DNA from: Kordia sp965283645
GTDB taxonomy: Bacteria; Bacteroidota; Bacteroidia; Flavobacteriales; Flavobacteriaceae
DNA length: 64,000 nucleotides
Assembly (NCBI RefSeq): GCF_965283645.1
Contig: NZ_CBDIPG010000001.1
Location: 2,170,001 to 2,234,000 of the forward strand
Direction: 5' to 3'
The notes beneath the pieces were generated by a model. It saw only the letters and a program-made list of their open reading frames with translations, ran no database searches and was not told the origin of the DNA. The translations under genes were made by a program, and so were the position numbers. Position 1 is the first letter of the stretch, and each line of letters opens with the position of its first letter. This document shows, piece by piece, positions 1 to 7,358 of the stretch.

Positions 1-320
1 GCTAATGTAATATCTTGAATGTGCAGCTTTTGTGATAAGGCAATATTATACGTTTCTGATCCTGCCGCACCTTCTGTTGATTGCTGATAATCAGATGTTA
101 CCCCTAGTTTTTGGGCAACAGCTTCATCTAACACAATTGTTGATGCACCAGTGTCAAATACAAAATTTAAGAGTTCCGAATGATCATTTACCTTTACTTT
201 AATGAACATCAAGTTATCATTTTCAAAAGGAATTGTGGCTACTTGCGCTTGTACAGTTGACACACAAATTAACAAACAAAAAAGTGAAACTACGCTATAT
301 TTTTTTAAATTCAATTTCAT
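1..320 (-). CDS. Retropepsin-like aspartic protease, partial (3' end beyond window)
   Basis: The minus-strand frame opens with an ATG at 318-320 and runs off the left edge without a stop, so only the first 106 residues are present. A signal peptide (MKLNLKKYSVVSLFLFVNLC, ending near VQA-Q) is followed by a beta-rich stretch with the motif VFDTGAST, the catalytic DTG of retropepsin/clan AA proteases. This suggests a secreted or periplasmic single-domain aspartic protease. It starts only 14 bp after the GLPGLI gene and should be the second gene of that transcript. Protease family is well supported by DTGAS; substrate is unknown. Confidence 0.8.
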   Translation of the reverse strand, partial: MKLNLKKYSVVSLFCLLICVSTVQAQVATIPFENDNLMFIKVKVNDHSELLNFVFDTGASTIVLDEAVAQKLGVTSDYQQSTEGAAGSETYNIALSQKLHIQDITL

Positions 321-334
321 GATTTCAACAGTTT

Positions 335-1183
335 TTATCCTCCAATTTGAATTGTCATCTGTCCTCCTTCTCTTGCATTTCCACGATAGCGATCCATCAT
401 TTCTTTGGATTTTTTTTCCATGATTGATTTGAACTTATCTTGGTTTACTTTTTTACCTTTTGTCGGTTCTTTAATCGTTATTTTATTTTTAGGATTTAAT
501 ATTATTTTACTACATATAATCGTTTCCGAACCATCATTTACTTCTAGTATTAAACCTGGCAATCCCCAATACATTGCCGGACCAGCATTTACTGGAATTT
601 CGGGTGTATACCAAGCAGTTACTGTAACTTTTTCTTTGGTTAACTTTGATTCTTCTTTACCATCGTTAAGAGAAAAAAATGCTATTTTGTCTACTTCTAT
701 GGTACGTGTAGCTTTGAAACACTGGTATTGTCCTATAAATTTTGTTTCTGTGCTTAGTGTCCATTTTTTGTTTTCTAGCGAATCTTTTATTAGAAAGACT
801 TTCCCAAAGATATCTTCTTGATTCGTATAGCGTTTTTCCTTCATATTTTTATATAACATGTTAGATTCACTATTTCCCATAACCATAATTTGCATTCCAT
901 CACTATTTGGTTGTGGTGCCGCAAGTTTTCCTTCTTCTCTGTAAATAGATTCAGAGGTGTCAAACGTTAGTTTGTATTCTTTTTGAAATTGTTTTTGTAT
1001 CATTTCACTCATCTTTTTTTGCATGTCAGCATCTATCCCATTTTTTTCGCTTGTTTTGTCGATTTTGAAATCCATTTTACGACTTGTTTTATAGGTGGCT
1101 TCTCCTTGAAACTCCTGTCCGTTTACTAAGGTACTTACCAGAATAAAGACAAATACAATGATTGATTGTGCGTGGTTTTTCAT
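335..1183 (-). CDS. GLPGLI family protein
   Basis: This 282-residue exported protein has a signal peptide (residues 1-22, ending VNG-Q) and the family signature WGLPGLILEVNDG around residues 205-217, which names the Bacteroidota GLPGLI family (function unknown, secreted or periplasmic). The C-terminus is lysine and methionine rich. The ATG at 1181-1183 is the only start that gives a full signal peptide. The gene is followed after 14 bp by the retropepsin-like gene and preceded by three GTTAAC repeats at 10-bp spacing (1247-1272), so the pair is probably controlled by an OmpR-type regulator, plausibly the one at 4606-5289. Confidence 0.88.
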   Translation of the reverse strand: MKNHAQSIIVFVFILVSTLVNGQEFQGEATYKTSRKMDFKIDKTSEKNGIDADMQKKMSEMIQKQFQKEYKLTFDTSESIYREEGKLAAPQPNSDGMQIMVMGNSESNMLYKNMKEKRYTNQEDIFGKVFLIKDSLENKKWTLSTETKFIGQYQCFKATRTIEVDKIAFFSLNDGKEESKLTKEKVTVTAWYTPEIPVNAGPAMYWGLPGLILEVNDGSETIICSKIILNPKNKITIKEPTKGKKVNQDKFKSIMEKKSKEMMDRYRGNAREGGQMTIQIGG

Positions 1184-1246
1184 AATTTATTACGTTCTTT
1201 TTGCTTTTTGATGTTACAAAGATGAATTAGAAAATCGCTTTTTTTG

Positions 1247-1272
1247 GTTAACGAACGTTAACGAGTGTTAAC
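1247..1272. promoter_or_regulatory. Triple GTTAAC direct repeat, candidate response-regulator site
   Basis: GTTAAC occurs at 1247-1252, 1257-1262 and 1267-1272, exactly one helical turn apart, with spacers GAAC and GAGT. The right-hand 16 bp (GTTAACGAGTGTTAAC) recurs identically at 3051-3066 before the kinase gene. On the minus strand a near-consensus -7 box (CATCTTTG, 1217-1224) follows, putting the repeats about 37-62 bp upstream of the expected start of transcription of the GLPGLI gene. Tandem hexamers at about 10 bp are the usual binding arrangement for OmpR-family regulators. The regulator assignment is inference. Confidence 0.6.
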
Positions 1273-1428
1273 TATACAAAAAGAAGTTGTTTAAAAAGTA
1301 TAAGTACGTCAAACTAAACTTGATTCAGTTTCACATAATTTTTGAAAATTAACATTTTGAGATTCTGCAATGATATTTTTCAAACCTTTTTAGGCAATCT
1401 CTTTTTGAAAGTAAAGATATTTTACATC

Positions 1429-2280
1429 TTATTTCAATATATTTTTTAGGACATTTCTAGTATTGGTTAGGACAATTTTACGGTCAGTTTCCATATCGCC
1501 TAAATATCGAATGGTATCATTCTTTACAATAAGTAAATGTGGAAATCCGTTGATTTCTAAACTATCACGAATCATTTCAAATTTTTCTGCAAACACCGTT
1601 TCGTAATCGTAATCTAGTTCTTCTATAATATTTAGTGTTTTTTCGTGTGTATCACGTTTTAGTGGAACATTTGCACTGTAGAACTTTACTTTGGAATTCC
1701 CTTCAAACTCTTGTTTTAGTTTTTCAAATATTGGAAATTCTTCAAAACACACACCGCACGTTGTTGACCACAAATCGATAACTGTGACTTCTGTATCAAA
1801 GTTTATTTTTTCTTGATTCAATGACTCAAAAGCAATATTGGGAAGTTTTTTGTTTTGAAACGCGTCTGTATTTCTAAAATAGTGAATTGCATTAGGTCGC
1901 ACCAACACACACACAAATACTAATAATATCGGGAAATATGCAAACTGTAATTTATGCTTTCTTGCCCAACTTCCCATCAATTCACTTATTGGCATCATAA
2001 TAATGTAAATTACTGTACCAGCAGTAGTCGCTAAACGCATAGGCAATAGTATCAAAGTGATAAAGATTATTGTATTTAAGAGTGAAATACTAATATCTTT
2101 TGATTTAGATGGTCTTTTGCCTGTCATCCAATAGCTAACTAAAAAAAACGAAATACAGGTGGCTGGAAACATTTTGGGATGATTCCCATTAAAAATTACT
2201 CCATAAAACAAATAAATAAACATTCCCAATAAGGAATTCAATATGTATTTTAAATACTTTTTTCGTGTTTCTTTGTTCAT
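1429..2280 (-). CDS. Membrane-anchored thioredoxin-like protein (TlpA/redoxin type)
   Basis: The 283 residues divide into an N-terminal half with about four hydrophobic segments (roughly 12-30, 36-52, 66-92 and 112-128) and a C-terminal thioredoxin-like domain. The redox motif is C175-G-V-C178 in the context IDLWSTTCGVCFEEFP, and SLEINGFPHLLIVKN carries the cis-Pro region. The topology suggests a periplasm-facing oxidoreductase. It follows the Cys-rich lipoprotein gene after only 3 bp, so the two are almost certainly co-expressed and this protein may form or reduce that partner's disulfides. The partner role is inference; the thioredoxin fold is clear. Confidence 0.82.
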   Translation of the reverse strand: MNKETRKKYLKYILNSLLGMFIYLFYGVIFNGNHPKMFPATCISFFLVSYWMTGKRPSKSKDISISLLNTIIFITLILLPMRLATTAGTVIYIIMMPISELMGSWARKHKLQFAYFPILLVFVCVLVRPNAIHYFRNTDAFQNKKLPNIAFESLNQEKINFDTEVTVIDLWSTTCGVCFEEFPIFEKLKQEFEGNSKVKFYSANVPLKRDTHEKTLNIIEELDYDYETVFAEKFEMIRDSLEINGFPHLLIVKNDTIRYLGDMETDRKIVLTNTRNVLKNILK

Positions 2281-2283
2281 AAT

Positions 2284-2928
2284 CTATCCTAAATCTGGTC
2301 TACATAAACCTATACATGGTTCTTTAAAAAACCAACCACAATTATCTTTTGTTACGTCACAAGCATCTTTTCTTTTGTCACAAGGTCCATCTAGACAACC
2401 AAATCCCCAATCGCAGTCACAATCTTGTTTACCTGGATCAAAAGCATCTTCTGCCATATTTGTGTTTTGTGTACTGATTCCGTTTTTGTCTATATCTTCT
2501 AAATAACCAAATGCACTGACAACAAAACGTTGTGACCAATTGAATTCCTGAATTCCTTCATCACGCAAACCGTTTAAATACTTTTTTTCTTTTTGAGTGA
2601 TGGAAACAGAAAAATCACTTTTATTAACAAAATCTTCAAATTTCTTTAGCAATGCACGTTCGCCTTCGTTCAAATCTAAGGAATTTATTTGTGCGAATTT
2701 ATCTTTCCAGATTTCTTTTTTTCTGTCAGATGTCAATGATCTGTACATTGCACGCTGTTGCTCATTGGAATAGGTGATTATTTCCGCTCGATCCATTTGT
2801 TGAATCGCTTTCAAGTTTTCTTTTACGAAAGCATCTACACTTTCATCACAACTGTAACACACTTCTTCTTGATTGCAACCTAAGAGTAAAAATTGCAGTA
2901 CAAATACGTATAAAATTGATTTTCTCAT
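2284..2928 (-). CDS. Cys-rich lipoprotein, fulvocin C-related family
   Basis: A lipoprotein signal peptide ends in the lipobox LLLGC (Cys 18). A helical, charged middle (about residues 30-145) is followed by a compact C-terminal segment with eight cysteines (about 169-210): QDCDCDWGFGC, GPC, DAC, DNCGWFFKEPC and GLC. The spacing, in particular CGW-x4-PCxGxC, resembles the tail of proteins annotated as bacteriocin fulvocin C-related in Bacteroidota and myxobacteria; this match is from memory. The gene is followed after 3 bp by a membrane thioredoxin. Whether it is a bacteriocin, an antigen or a structural lipoprotein cannot be told from sequence. Confidence 0.7.
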   Translation of the reverse strand: MRKSILYVFVLQFLLLGCNQEEVCYSCDESVDAFVKENLKAIQQMDRAEIITYSNEQQRAMYRSLTSDRKKEIWKDKFAQINSLDLNEGERALLKKFEDFVNKSDFSVSITQKEKKYLNGLRDEGIQEFNWSQRFVVSAFGYLEDIDKNGISTQNTNMAEDAFDPGKQDCDCDWGFGCLDGPCDKRKDACDVTKDNCGWFFKEPCIGLCRPDLG

Positions 2929-3050
2929 AAACTGTATTGTTATAAATTAATAAAAAACAATCTAATATAAAATATTTTTTAATATAATTTACCTACACTT
3001 TAATTTATTTTTTCTGTCATTTAATCGTCATTTTACAAAAGTTATTTTTT

Positions 3051-3066
3051 GTTAACGAGTGTTAAC
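3051..3066. promoter_or_regulatory. Double GTTAAC repeat, candidate autoregulatory site
   Basis: GTTAAC at 3051-3056 and 3061-3066 with spacer GAGT is a 16-bp exact copy of 1257-1272. It sits just upstream of the -33 element of the kinase promoter and also in the divergent upstream region of the lipoprotein gene (start 2928), so it could serve both directions. Autoregulation by the downstream response regulator is the simplest reading. Confidence 0.55.
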
Positions 3067-3072
3067 CAATTG

Positions 3073-3102
3073 TTTGTTATCCTAAATAACTTCTTACATT
3101 TG
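3073..3102 (+). promoter_or_regulatory. Bacteroidota-type promoter of the kinase/regulator operon
   Basis: A -33 element TTTG (3073-3076) and a perfect -7 element TACATTTG (3095-3102) are separated by 18 bp, close to the TTTG-N19-TAnnTTTG consensus. Transcription would start near 3109, a dozen bases before the kinase ATG at 3122. Confidence 0.7.
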
Positions 3103-3121
3103 ACCTGATAAACAAATCAAA

Positions 3122-4609
3122 ATGAAGCAACAACAATCTTCTTGGGTTTTATATTTTATTATTGCAACTATTGCAATTACGGTTGTTGTACAAGTATATT
3201 GGAACTATAAAAATTATCAAGTAAACAAACAGCAATTTATCAATCAGGTTCAGATTAGTTTGGATAACGCCGTAGAAGCTTATTATGCTGACATTGCCAA
3301 GAAAGATAAGTTCATGTTTATATCCATGAATGCTACAAATTTTGAAGATATTGATCAATTAAAAAAAATTAAAAATATAAATTTTAATGCTATCATACCT
3401 AAGGGTGATAACCTTCCTGATACAATTATTATTGATGCTAGCGGAAAAGGACTTACTAAATATCCTCAAAAAACTATTGATTCGTTAATAAACTCAACCG
3501 AATCAACAATCAGAACGAAACTTGCAGAGTTGAGCAAAAACAATCAAAAATATAAAGATAGCATTCGCTTATTCAACGAGGTTTCCTCTTTATATTTTTC
3601 TATTTCTGAAGATTCACTAAATTTTAAAAAGCTACAAACGTTTTTAGACATGGAATTAGATAGAAAACAAATTACAGTTCCATATCAACTAAAACAATAC
3701 TATCATGATGCTATTATTGATGAACTAAATGTAGCTGTGCTTCCGGAGCATTTTTTAAAGACATATGCTAAATCTACGTATTTGAAACCACACGAAAAGC
3801 TGGAGTTACAGTATGCAAATATTTCAAAAGTAGTGTTGCAAAAGAGTTCCGTAGGCATTTTGTTATCCACGTTACTTTCCTTGGCAATTATAAGTTCTTT
3901 AGTATATTTATTGAATGTTATTAAACGTCAAAAACAGTTAGCAGAAATTAAGAACGATTTGATTAGTAATATTACACACGAATTTAAAACGCCAATCACA
4001 ACGATTTCTACAGCTTTGGAAGCAATTCAACATTTTGATGCCTTGAAAAATCCTGAGAAAGCACAAAAATATTTATCTATTTCTGACAAACAGTTAAAAA
4101 AGTTACACGTAATGGTAGAAAAGTTGTTAGAAACAGCAACGTTGGATAGTGAAAAGTTATTGTTGAAGAAAGAACGTTTAAATGTGGTAGATTTTGTAGA
4201 AAAAATCACGGAGAAACACCAAACACTTGATTCCGATAAGAAAATTGTTTTTAGAAATAATACTGAAGAGCTCTTATTAGATTTGGATCCTTTTCACTTT
4301 GAAAACGCCATTACCAATTTAATTGATAACGCTTTAAAATATGGTGGCGACACAATTGAAATAAACATTGCAAAAGTGTTAGAAACTGTCGAAATTTCAG
4401 TTGCAGATAATGGCGCTTTTATTGAAAAATCGCAACGTGAAAAGATTTTTGATAAGTTTTACCGAATTCCAAAAGGAAATACACACGATGTAAAAGGTTT
4501 TGGAATTGGCTTGTATTACACCAAAAAAATTATAGAAAAACACAACGGAACCATTCAGTTGCTTTCGAATGCAAAACATACTATTTTTAAAATAACACTC
4601 CACGCATGA
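3122..4609 (+). CDS. Sensor histidine kinase
   Basis: The 495-residue protein has a transmembrane helix at about 10-28, a periplasmic sensor region of about 210 residues without a recognisable domain, a second membrane helix at about 243-266, a HisKA domain with phospho-acceptor H286 in SNITHEFKTPI, and a HATPase_c domain (N box NLIDNALKYGG, G2 box GFGIGLYY). The G1 box reads DNGAFI rather than the usual DNGxGI, a departure at one normally conserved glycine. The stop overlaps the regulator start by ATGA, so the partner is the OmpR-type regulator at 4606. GTTAAC repeats precede the gene. Confidence 0.92.
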   Translation: MKQQQSSWVLYFIIATIAITVVVQVYWNYKNYQVNKQQFINQVQISLDNAVEAYYADIAKKDKFMFISMNATNFEDIDQLKKIKNINFNAIIPKGDNLPDTIIIDASGKGLTKYPQKTIDSLINSTESTIRTKLAELSKNNQKYKDSIRLFNEVSSLYFSISEDSLNFKKLQTFLDMELDRKQITVPYQLKQYYHDAIIDELNVAVLPEHFLKTYAKSTYLKPHEKLELQYANISKVVLQKSSVGILLSTLLSLAIISSLVYLLNVIKRQKQLAEIKNDLISNITHEFKTPITTISTALEAIQHFDALKNPEKAQKYLSISDKQLKKLHVMVEKLLETATLDSEKLLLKKERLNVVDFVEKITEKHQTLDSDKKIVFRNNTEELLLDLDPFHFENAITNLIDNALKYGGDTIEINIAKVLETVEISVADNGAFIEKSQREKIFDKFYRIPKGNTHDVKGFGIGLYYTKKIIEKHNGTIQLLSNAKHTIFKITLHA

Positions 4610-5289
4610 AGAAAAACACTGTAAAATTATTGCTTGCCGAAGACGAACCTGCGTTGGGACAAATTGTAAAGGAAAGTTTGGAATCGCGTAATTTTGAAGT
4701 GTTTCTATGTGAAAATGGTCAAATAGCATATGAAACGTATCAAAAAGTAACGCCCGAAATTTTAGTGTTAGATGTGATGATGCCAAAAAAAGATGGCTTT
4801 ACGTTGGCACAAGAAATTCGACAAGAAAATCCGAGTATTCCAATTATTTTCTTAACTGCAAAATCGCAAGTGAAAGATGTTGTGGAAGGTTTTCAACATG
4901 GCGGAAATGATTATTTAAAAAAACCATTTAGCATGGAAGAACTCATTGTTCGTATTCATGCGTTGTTAGATCGAATTCATATTAAACAAGATCATGCACA
5001 AATTCCAATTGGAGCATATACTTTTAATCACACCAAACAGCAATTATCTCACAATGAAGAATTTATACAATTGACACATCGTGAATCTGAACTACTTTTC
5101 TATCTATCAGAAAAAAGAAATAATGTGTTAGACAGAACGTTTATTCTCAACAAACTTTGGGGAGATGATGATTTTTTCAACGCACGAAGTATGGACGTTT
5201 TTATTACGAAACTTCGTAAAAAACTAAAAAATGACACTTCCATTCAAATTGTAAACATACGAGGTTTTGGGTATAAATTAATCTGTTAA
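4606..5289 (+). CDS. OmpR/PhoB-family response regulator
   Basis: A receiver domain (acidic pocket AEDE at 11-14, phospho-acceptor D56 in LVLDVMMP, K near 105 in YLKKPF) is joined to a winged-helix DNA-binding domain (about 130-227, ending VNIRGFGYKL). Length 227 is normal. The start overlaps the kinase stop (ATGA), indicating translational coupling. The GTTAAC decamer repeats before the kinase and the GLPGLI genes are good candidates for its binding sites, because OmpR-type dimers bind tandem half-sites about one turn apart. Confidence 0.93.
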   Translation: MKKNTVKLLLAEDEPALGQIVKESLESRNFEVFLCENGQIAYETYQKVTPEILVLDVMMPKKDGFTLAQEIRQENPSIPIIFLTAKSQVKDVVEGFQHGGNDYLKKPFSMEELIVRIHALLDRIHIKQDHAQIPIGAYTFNHTKQQLSHNEEFIQLTHRESELLFYLSEKRNNVLDRTFILNKLWGDDDFFNARSMDVFITKLRKKLKNDTSIQIVNIRGFGYKLIC

Positions 5290-5425
5290 AATAGTATTGA
5301 GAAGTTAGTGTTGAGTATTGAGGTTTTTTAAAATTGACACCAAATCAATATCAATATATTGATCTATTTTCACATTAATACATTGCTTCATCAAAGTATG
5401 GCTCATTTTTTGTAATTTGCCAGTC

Positions 5426-6217
5426 ATGAAATATCTGATTCTTTGTCTATTCTTGTGTTGTTCACTATTTTCATTCGGACAGAAAACAATTTCGGCTACG
5501 TTGCAACAGCAAGATAGTTTGTCTGTTGACCAATTTGTAGCAATGGACAATTTTGGTGCTTCCTACGTAATTCAGGATAATATTCTGATAAAGAAGAAAG
5601 ACAATAAAAAGTGGCAATACAATAATTTTCAGATGGGAACAATTACTTCTGTAGATATTCTCAACCCATTGAAAATCACATTATTTTACGGAGATTTTAA
5701 TACGGTTATCATTTTAGATAACACACTAAACGAAATTAAACGTATTGATTTTAATATTATCGGTTCTTTTAAAAATCTTGCAGCGGCTACAACAGCAACC
5801 GATCGAAACTTGTGGGTTTTTGATACCAATACGCAACAATTGGAAGTATTTAATTATGTTCAAGAAAAAACTCCGATTCAAAATTTACCAATTCCAGAAA
5901 AATTTATCACACAAAAAAGTAATTACAATTATTGTAGAGTTCTTACCGAAACTACCTTGTACACTTATAATATTTACGGAAGTTTATTGACACAACAAGA
6001 GTTGACAGGTGTTACAGACTTTTCCATGACAAACACGGAAGTTATTTTTGTAAAAGACCAACGACTTTATTACACCTTTGAAGAAGACGTTTATCTTATA
6101 AATTTACCTTCTGACAGAATTGCTATAAAACAGTTTTCGCTTCACGATGATATCTTGTATATTTACGACGGAATTGTATTGTATCAATTTCAACTCAAAA
6201 AACCAACAAAAGAATAA
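5426..6217 (+). CDS. Exported protein of unknown function, beta-propeller-like
   Basis: The start is taken at the ATG 5426 rather than the upstream TTG because it gives a clean signal peptide (MKYLILCLFLCCSLFSFGQ). The mature part of about 240 residues is built of repeated beta-strand pairs with aromatic and Asp residues (NLWVFDTNTQQLEVFNY, TTLYTYNIYG, RLYYTFEEDVYLINL, DILYIYDG), as in a beta-propeller. No catalytic motif is visible. It lies 77 bp before the deoxynucleoside kinase gene and could share its transcript. Function is unknown. Confidence 0.7.
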   Translation: MKYLILCLFLCCSLFSFGQKTISATLQQQDSLSVDQFVAMDNFGASYVIQDNILIKKKDNKKWQYNNFQMGTITSVDILNPLKITLFYGDFNTVIILDNTLNEIKRIDFNIIGSFKNLAAATTATDRNLWVFDTNTQQLEVFNYVQEKTPIQNLPIPEKFITQKSNYNYCRVLTETTLYTYNIYGSLLTQQELTGVTDFSMTNTEVIFVKDQRLYYTFEEDVYLINLPSDRIAIKQFSLHDDILYIYDGIVLYQFQLKKPTKE

Positions 6218-6294
6218 ATAGAACGAATATTTTTAAAATCGATTGTAAAATCCAATAGTCTGATTTTAAAGCAAACACCTAATTACAGAAACAC

Positions 6295-6912
6295 ATGCAC
6301 GTTGCAATTGCAGGAAATATTGGCGCTGGTAAAACAACTTTAACGAAACTATTGGCAAAACATTACAAATGGGAACCTCATTTTGAAGATGTGGTAGACA
6401 ATCCGTATTTGGATGATTTTTACACACAAATGGAACGTTGGAGTTTTAACCTTCAAATTTATTTCTTAAATAGTCGTTTTAGACAAGTTTTACAAATTCG
6501 CGAAAGCGGAAAAAAGATCATTCAAGATCGTACCATTTATGAAGATGCACACATTTTTGCACCCAACCTTCATGCAATGGGATTAATGACAAATCGTGAT
6601 TATGAAAATTACCAATCACTTTTTGAATTGATGCAAAAACTCGTAGACGCACCAGATTTATTAATTTATTTACGTGCGGATATTTCTACCTTAGTTGCGC
6701 AAATTCACAAGCGTGGACGCGATTATGAAAACTCAATAAGTATTGATTATTTAAGTAGATTGAACGAACGCTACGAAGCTTGGATTTCAAAATATGATAA
6801 AGGAAAATTATTAGTTATTGATGTTGATAATTTAGATTTTGTAGACAATCCAGAAGATTTAGGAAGCGTTATCAACAAAATTGATGCAGAAATACACGGA
6901 TTATTTGAATAA
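6295..6912 (+). CDS. Deoxynucleoside kinase
   Basis: The enzyme phosphorylates deoxynucleosides for salvage of dNTP precursors in the cytoplasm. Seen in the 205 residues: P-loop GNIGAGKT at 7-14, the base-binding and catalytic region FEDVVDNPYLDDFY, a DR motif in QDRTIYEDAH (about 77-86), and an arginine-rich lid RGRDYE near 140. These match the dAK/dGK-type deoxynucleoside kinase family. Which base is preferred cannot be read from sequence. A terminator hairpin follows immediately. Confidence 0.9.
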   Translation: MHVAIAGNIGAGKTTLTKLLAKHYKWEPHFEDVVDNPYLDDFYTQMERWSFNLQIYFLNSRFRQVLQIRESGKKIIQDRTIYEDAHIFAPNLHAMGLMTNRDYENYQSLFELMQKLVDAPDLLIYLRADISTLVAQIHKRGRDYENSISIDYLSRLNERYEAWISKYDKGKLLVIDVDNLDFVDNPEDLGSVINKIDAEIHGLFE

Positions 6913-6932
6913 TAATTTTGATATATAATACC

Positions 6933-6964
6933 AAAGCCATTCCGTAAAAGAATGGCTTTTTTTG
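6933..6964 (+). terminator. Rho-independent terminator after the deoxynucleoside kinase gene
   Basis: Stem AAAGCCATTC / GAATGGCTTT with a short loop, followed by a T run, 21 bp after the stop codon. It also separates this gene from the convergent leader peptide gene. Confidence 0.8.
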
Positions 6965-6974
6965 TGACTTATTT

Positions 6975-7223
6975 TTAACACCAGTTTGTTTCTACAACAC
7001 AACCTCTACAGTGAATTGGGTCACTCGCTGGATGATTATCTGTGTAACAATTATTAGTTCCACAATTGTTGGTCCCGCAATTTCCTGTTCCGCAATTGCC
7101 TGTTCCACAATTGCCTGTTCCGCACAAAACAGGAGCCGTTACATAACCTCCGTTAATGGATTCTAAGTTAGAAACTCGATTTTTTCCTAATGATAATTTC
7201 GTTGTTAATTTCTTTTTTTTCAT
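6975..7223 (-). CDS. RiPP-like precursor with GG leader and CGTGN repeats
   Basis: Reading from the ATG at 7221-7223 gives 82 residues; an in-frame ATG 30 bp upstream would add a non-leader-like extension. The leader (1-26) has KLSLGKNRVSNL and ends in GG, the pattern of Bacteroidota class I lanthipeptide-type precursors (LxLxKxxIxxL...GG). The putative core starts YVTAPVL and holds five tandem pentads C-G-T-(G/N)-N at residues 34-58, then YTDN, HCRGC and a C-terminal NWC, nine cysteines in all. Thr and Cys in each pentad would suit (methyl)lanthionine rings. No modification enzyme is adjacent, so this is an orphan. Confidence 0.75.
   Translation of the reverse strand: MKKKKLTTKLSLGKNRVSNLESINGGYVTAPVLCGTGNCGTGNCGTGNCGTNNCGTNNCYTDNHPASDPIHCRGCVVETNWC
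7050..7124 (-). repeat. Five 15-bp tandem repeats encoding CGT(G/N)N
   Basis: The repeat units are 15 bp and diverge mainly at silent positions and at the Gly/Asn codon, so the peptide pattern is kept while the DNA drifts. The array is wholly inside the putative core peptide. Confidence 0.85.
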
Positions 7224-7308
7224 GATATATATTTTATAATGGTTAATAAGCACTTATAAAATACAATCTTATCTCTCTGACTACTAGCATTTAACCATAG
7301 TTTTTGTA

Positions 7309-7320
7309 CGTGTATACACG
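7309..7320. promoter_or_regulatory. 12-bp perfect palindrome between divergent genes
   Basis: CGTGTATACACG lies in the 135-bp intergenic region between the leader peptide gene (start 7223) and the large + strand gene (start 7359). It could be an operator for either. No bound protein can be named. Confidence 0.4.
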
Positions 7321-7358
7321 AAAAAATATTAGTTCTGCTCAAAATTGTTTAATTTTCT

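Noticed and set aside
7050..7124. Possible CRISPR-like or minisatellite array
   Set aside because: Units are 15 bp, contiguous, in frame and without spacers; they encode the peptide repeats. No CRISPR array or cas gene was seen anywhere in the window.
7224..7253. Ten-residue N-terminal extension of the pentad-repeat peptide
   Set aside because: All sister peptides begin directly with MKK-type leaders; the extension has no counterpart.
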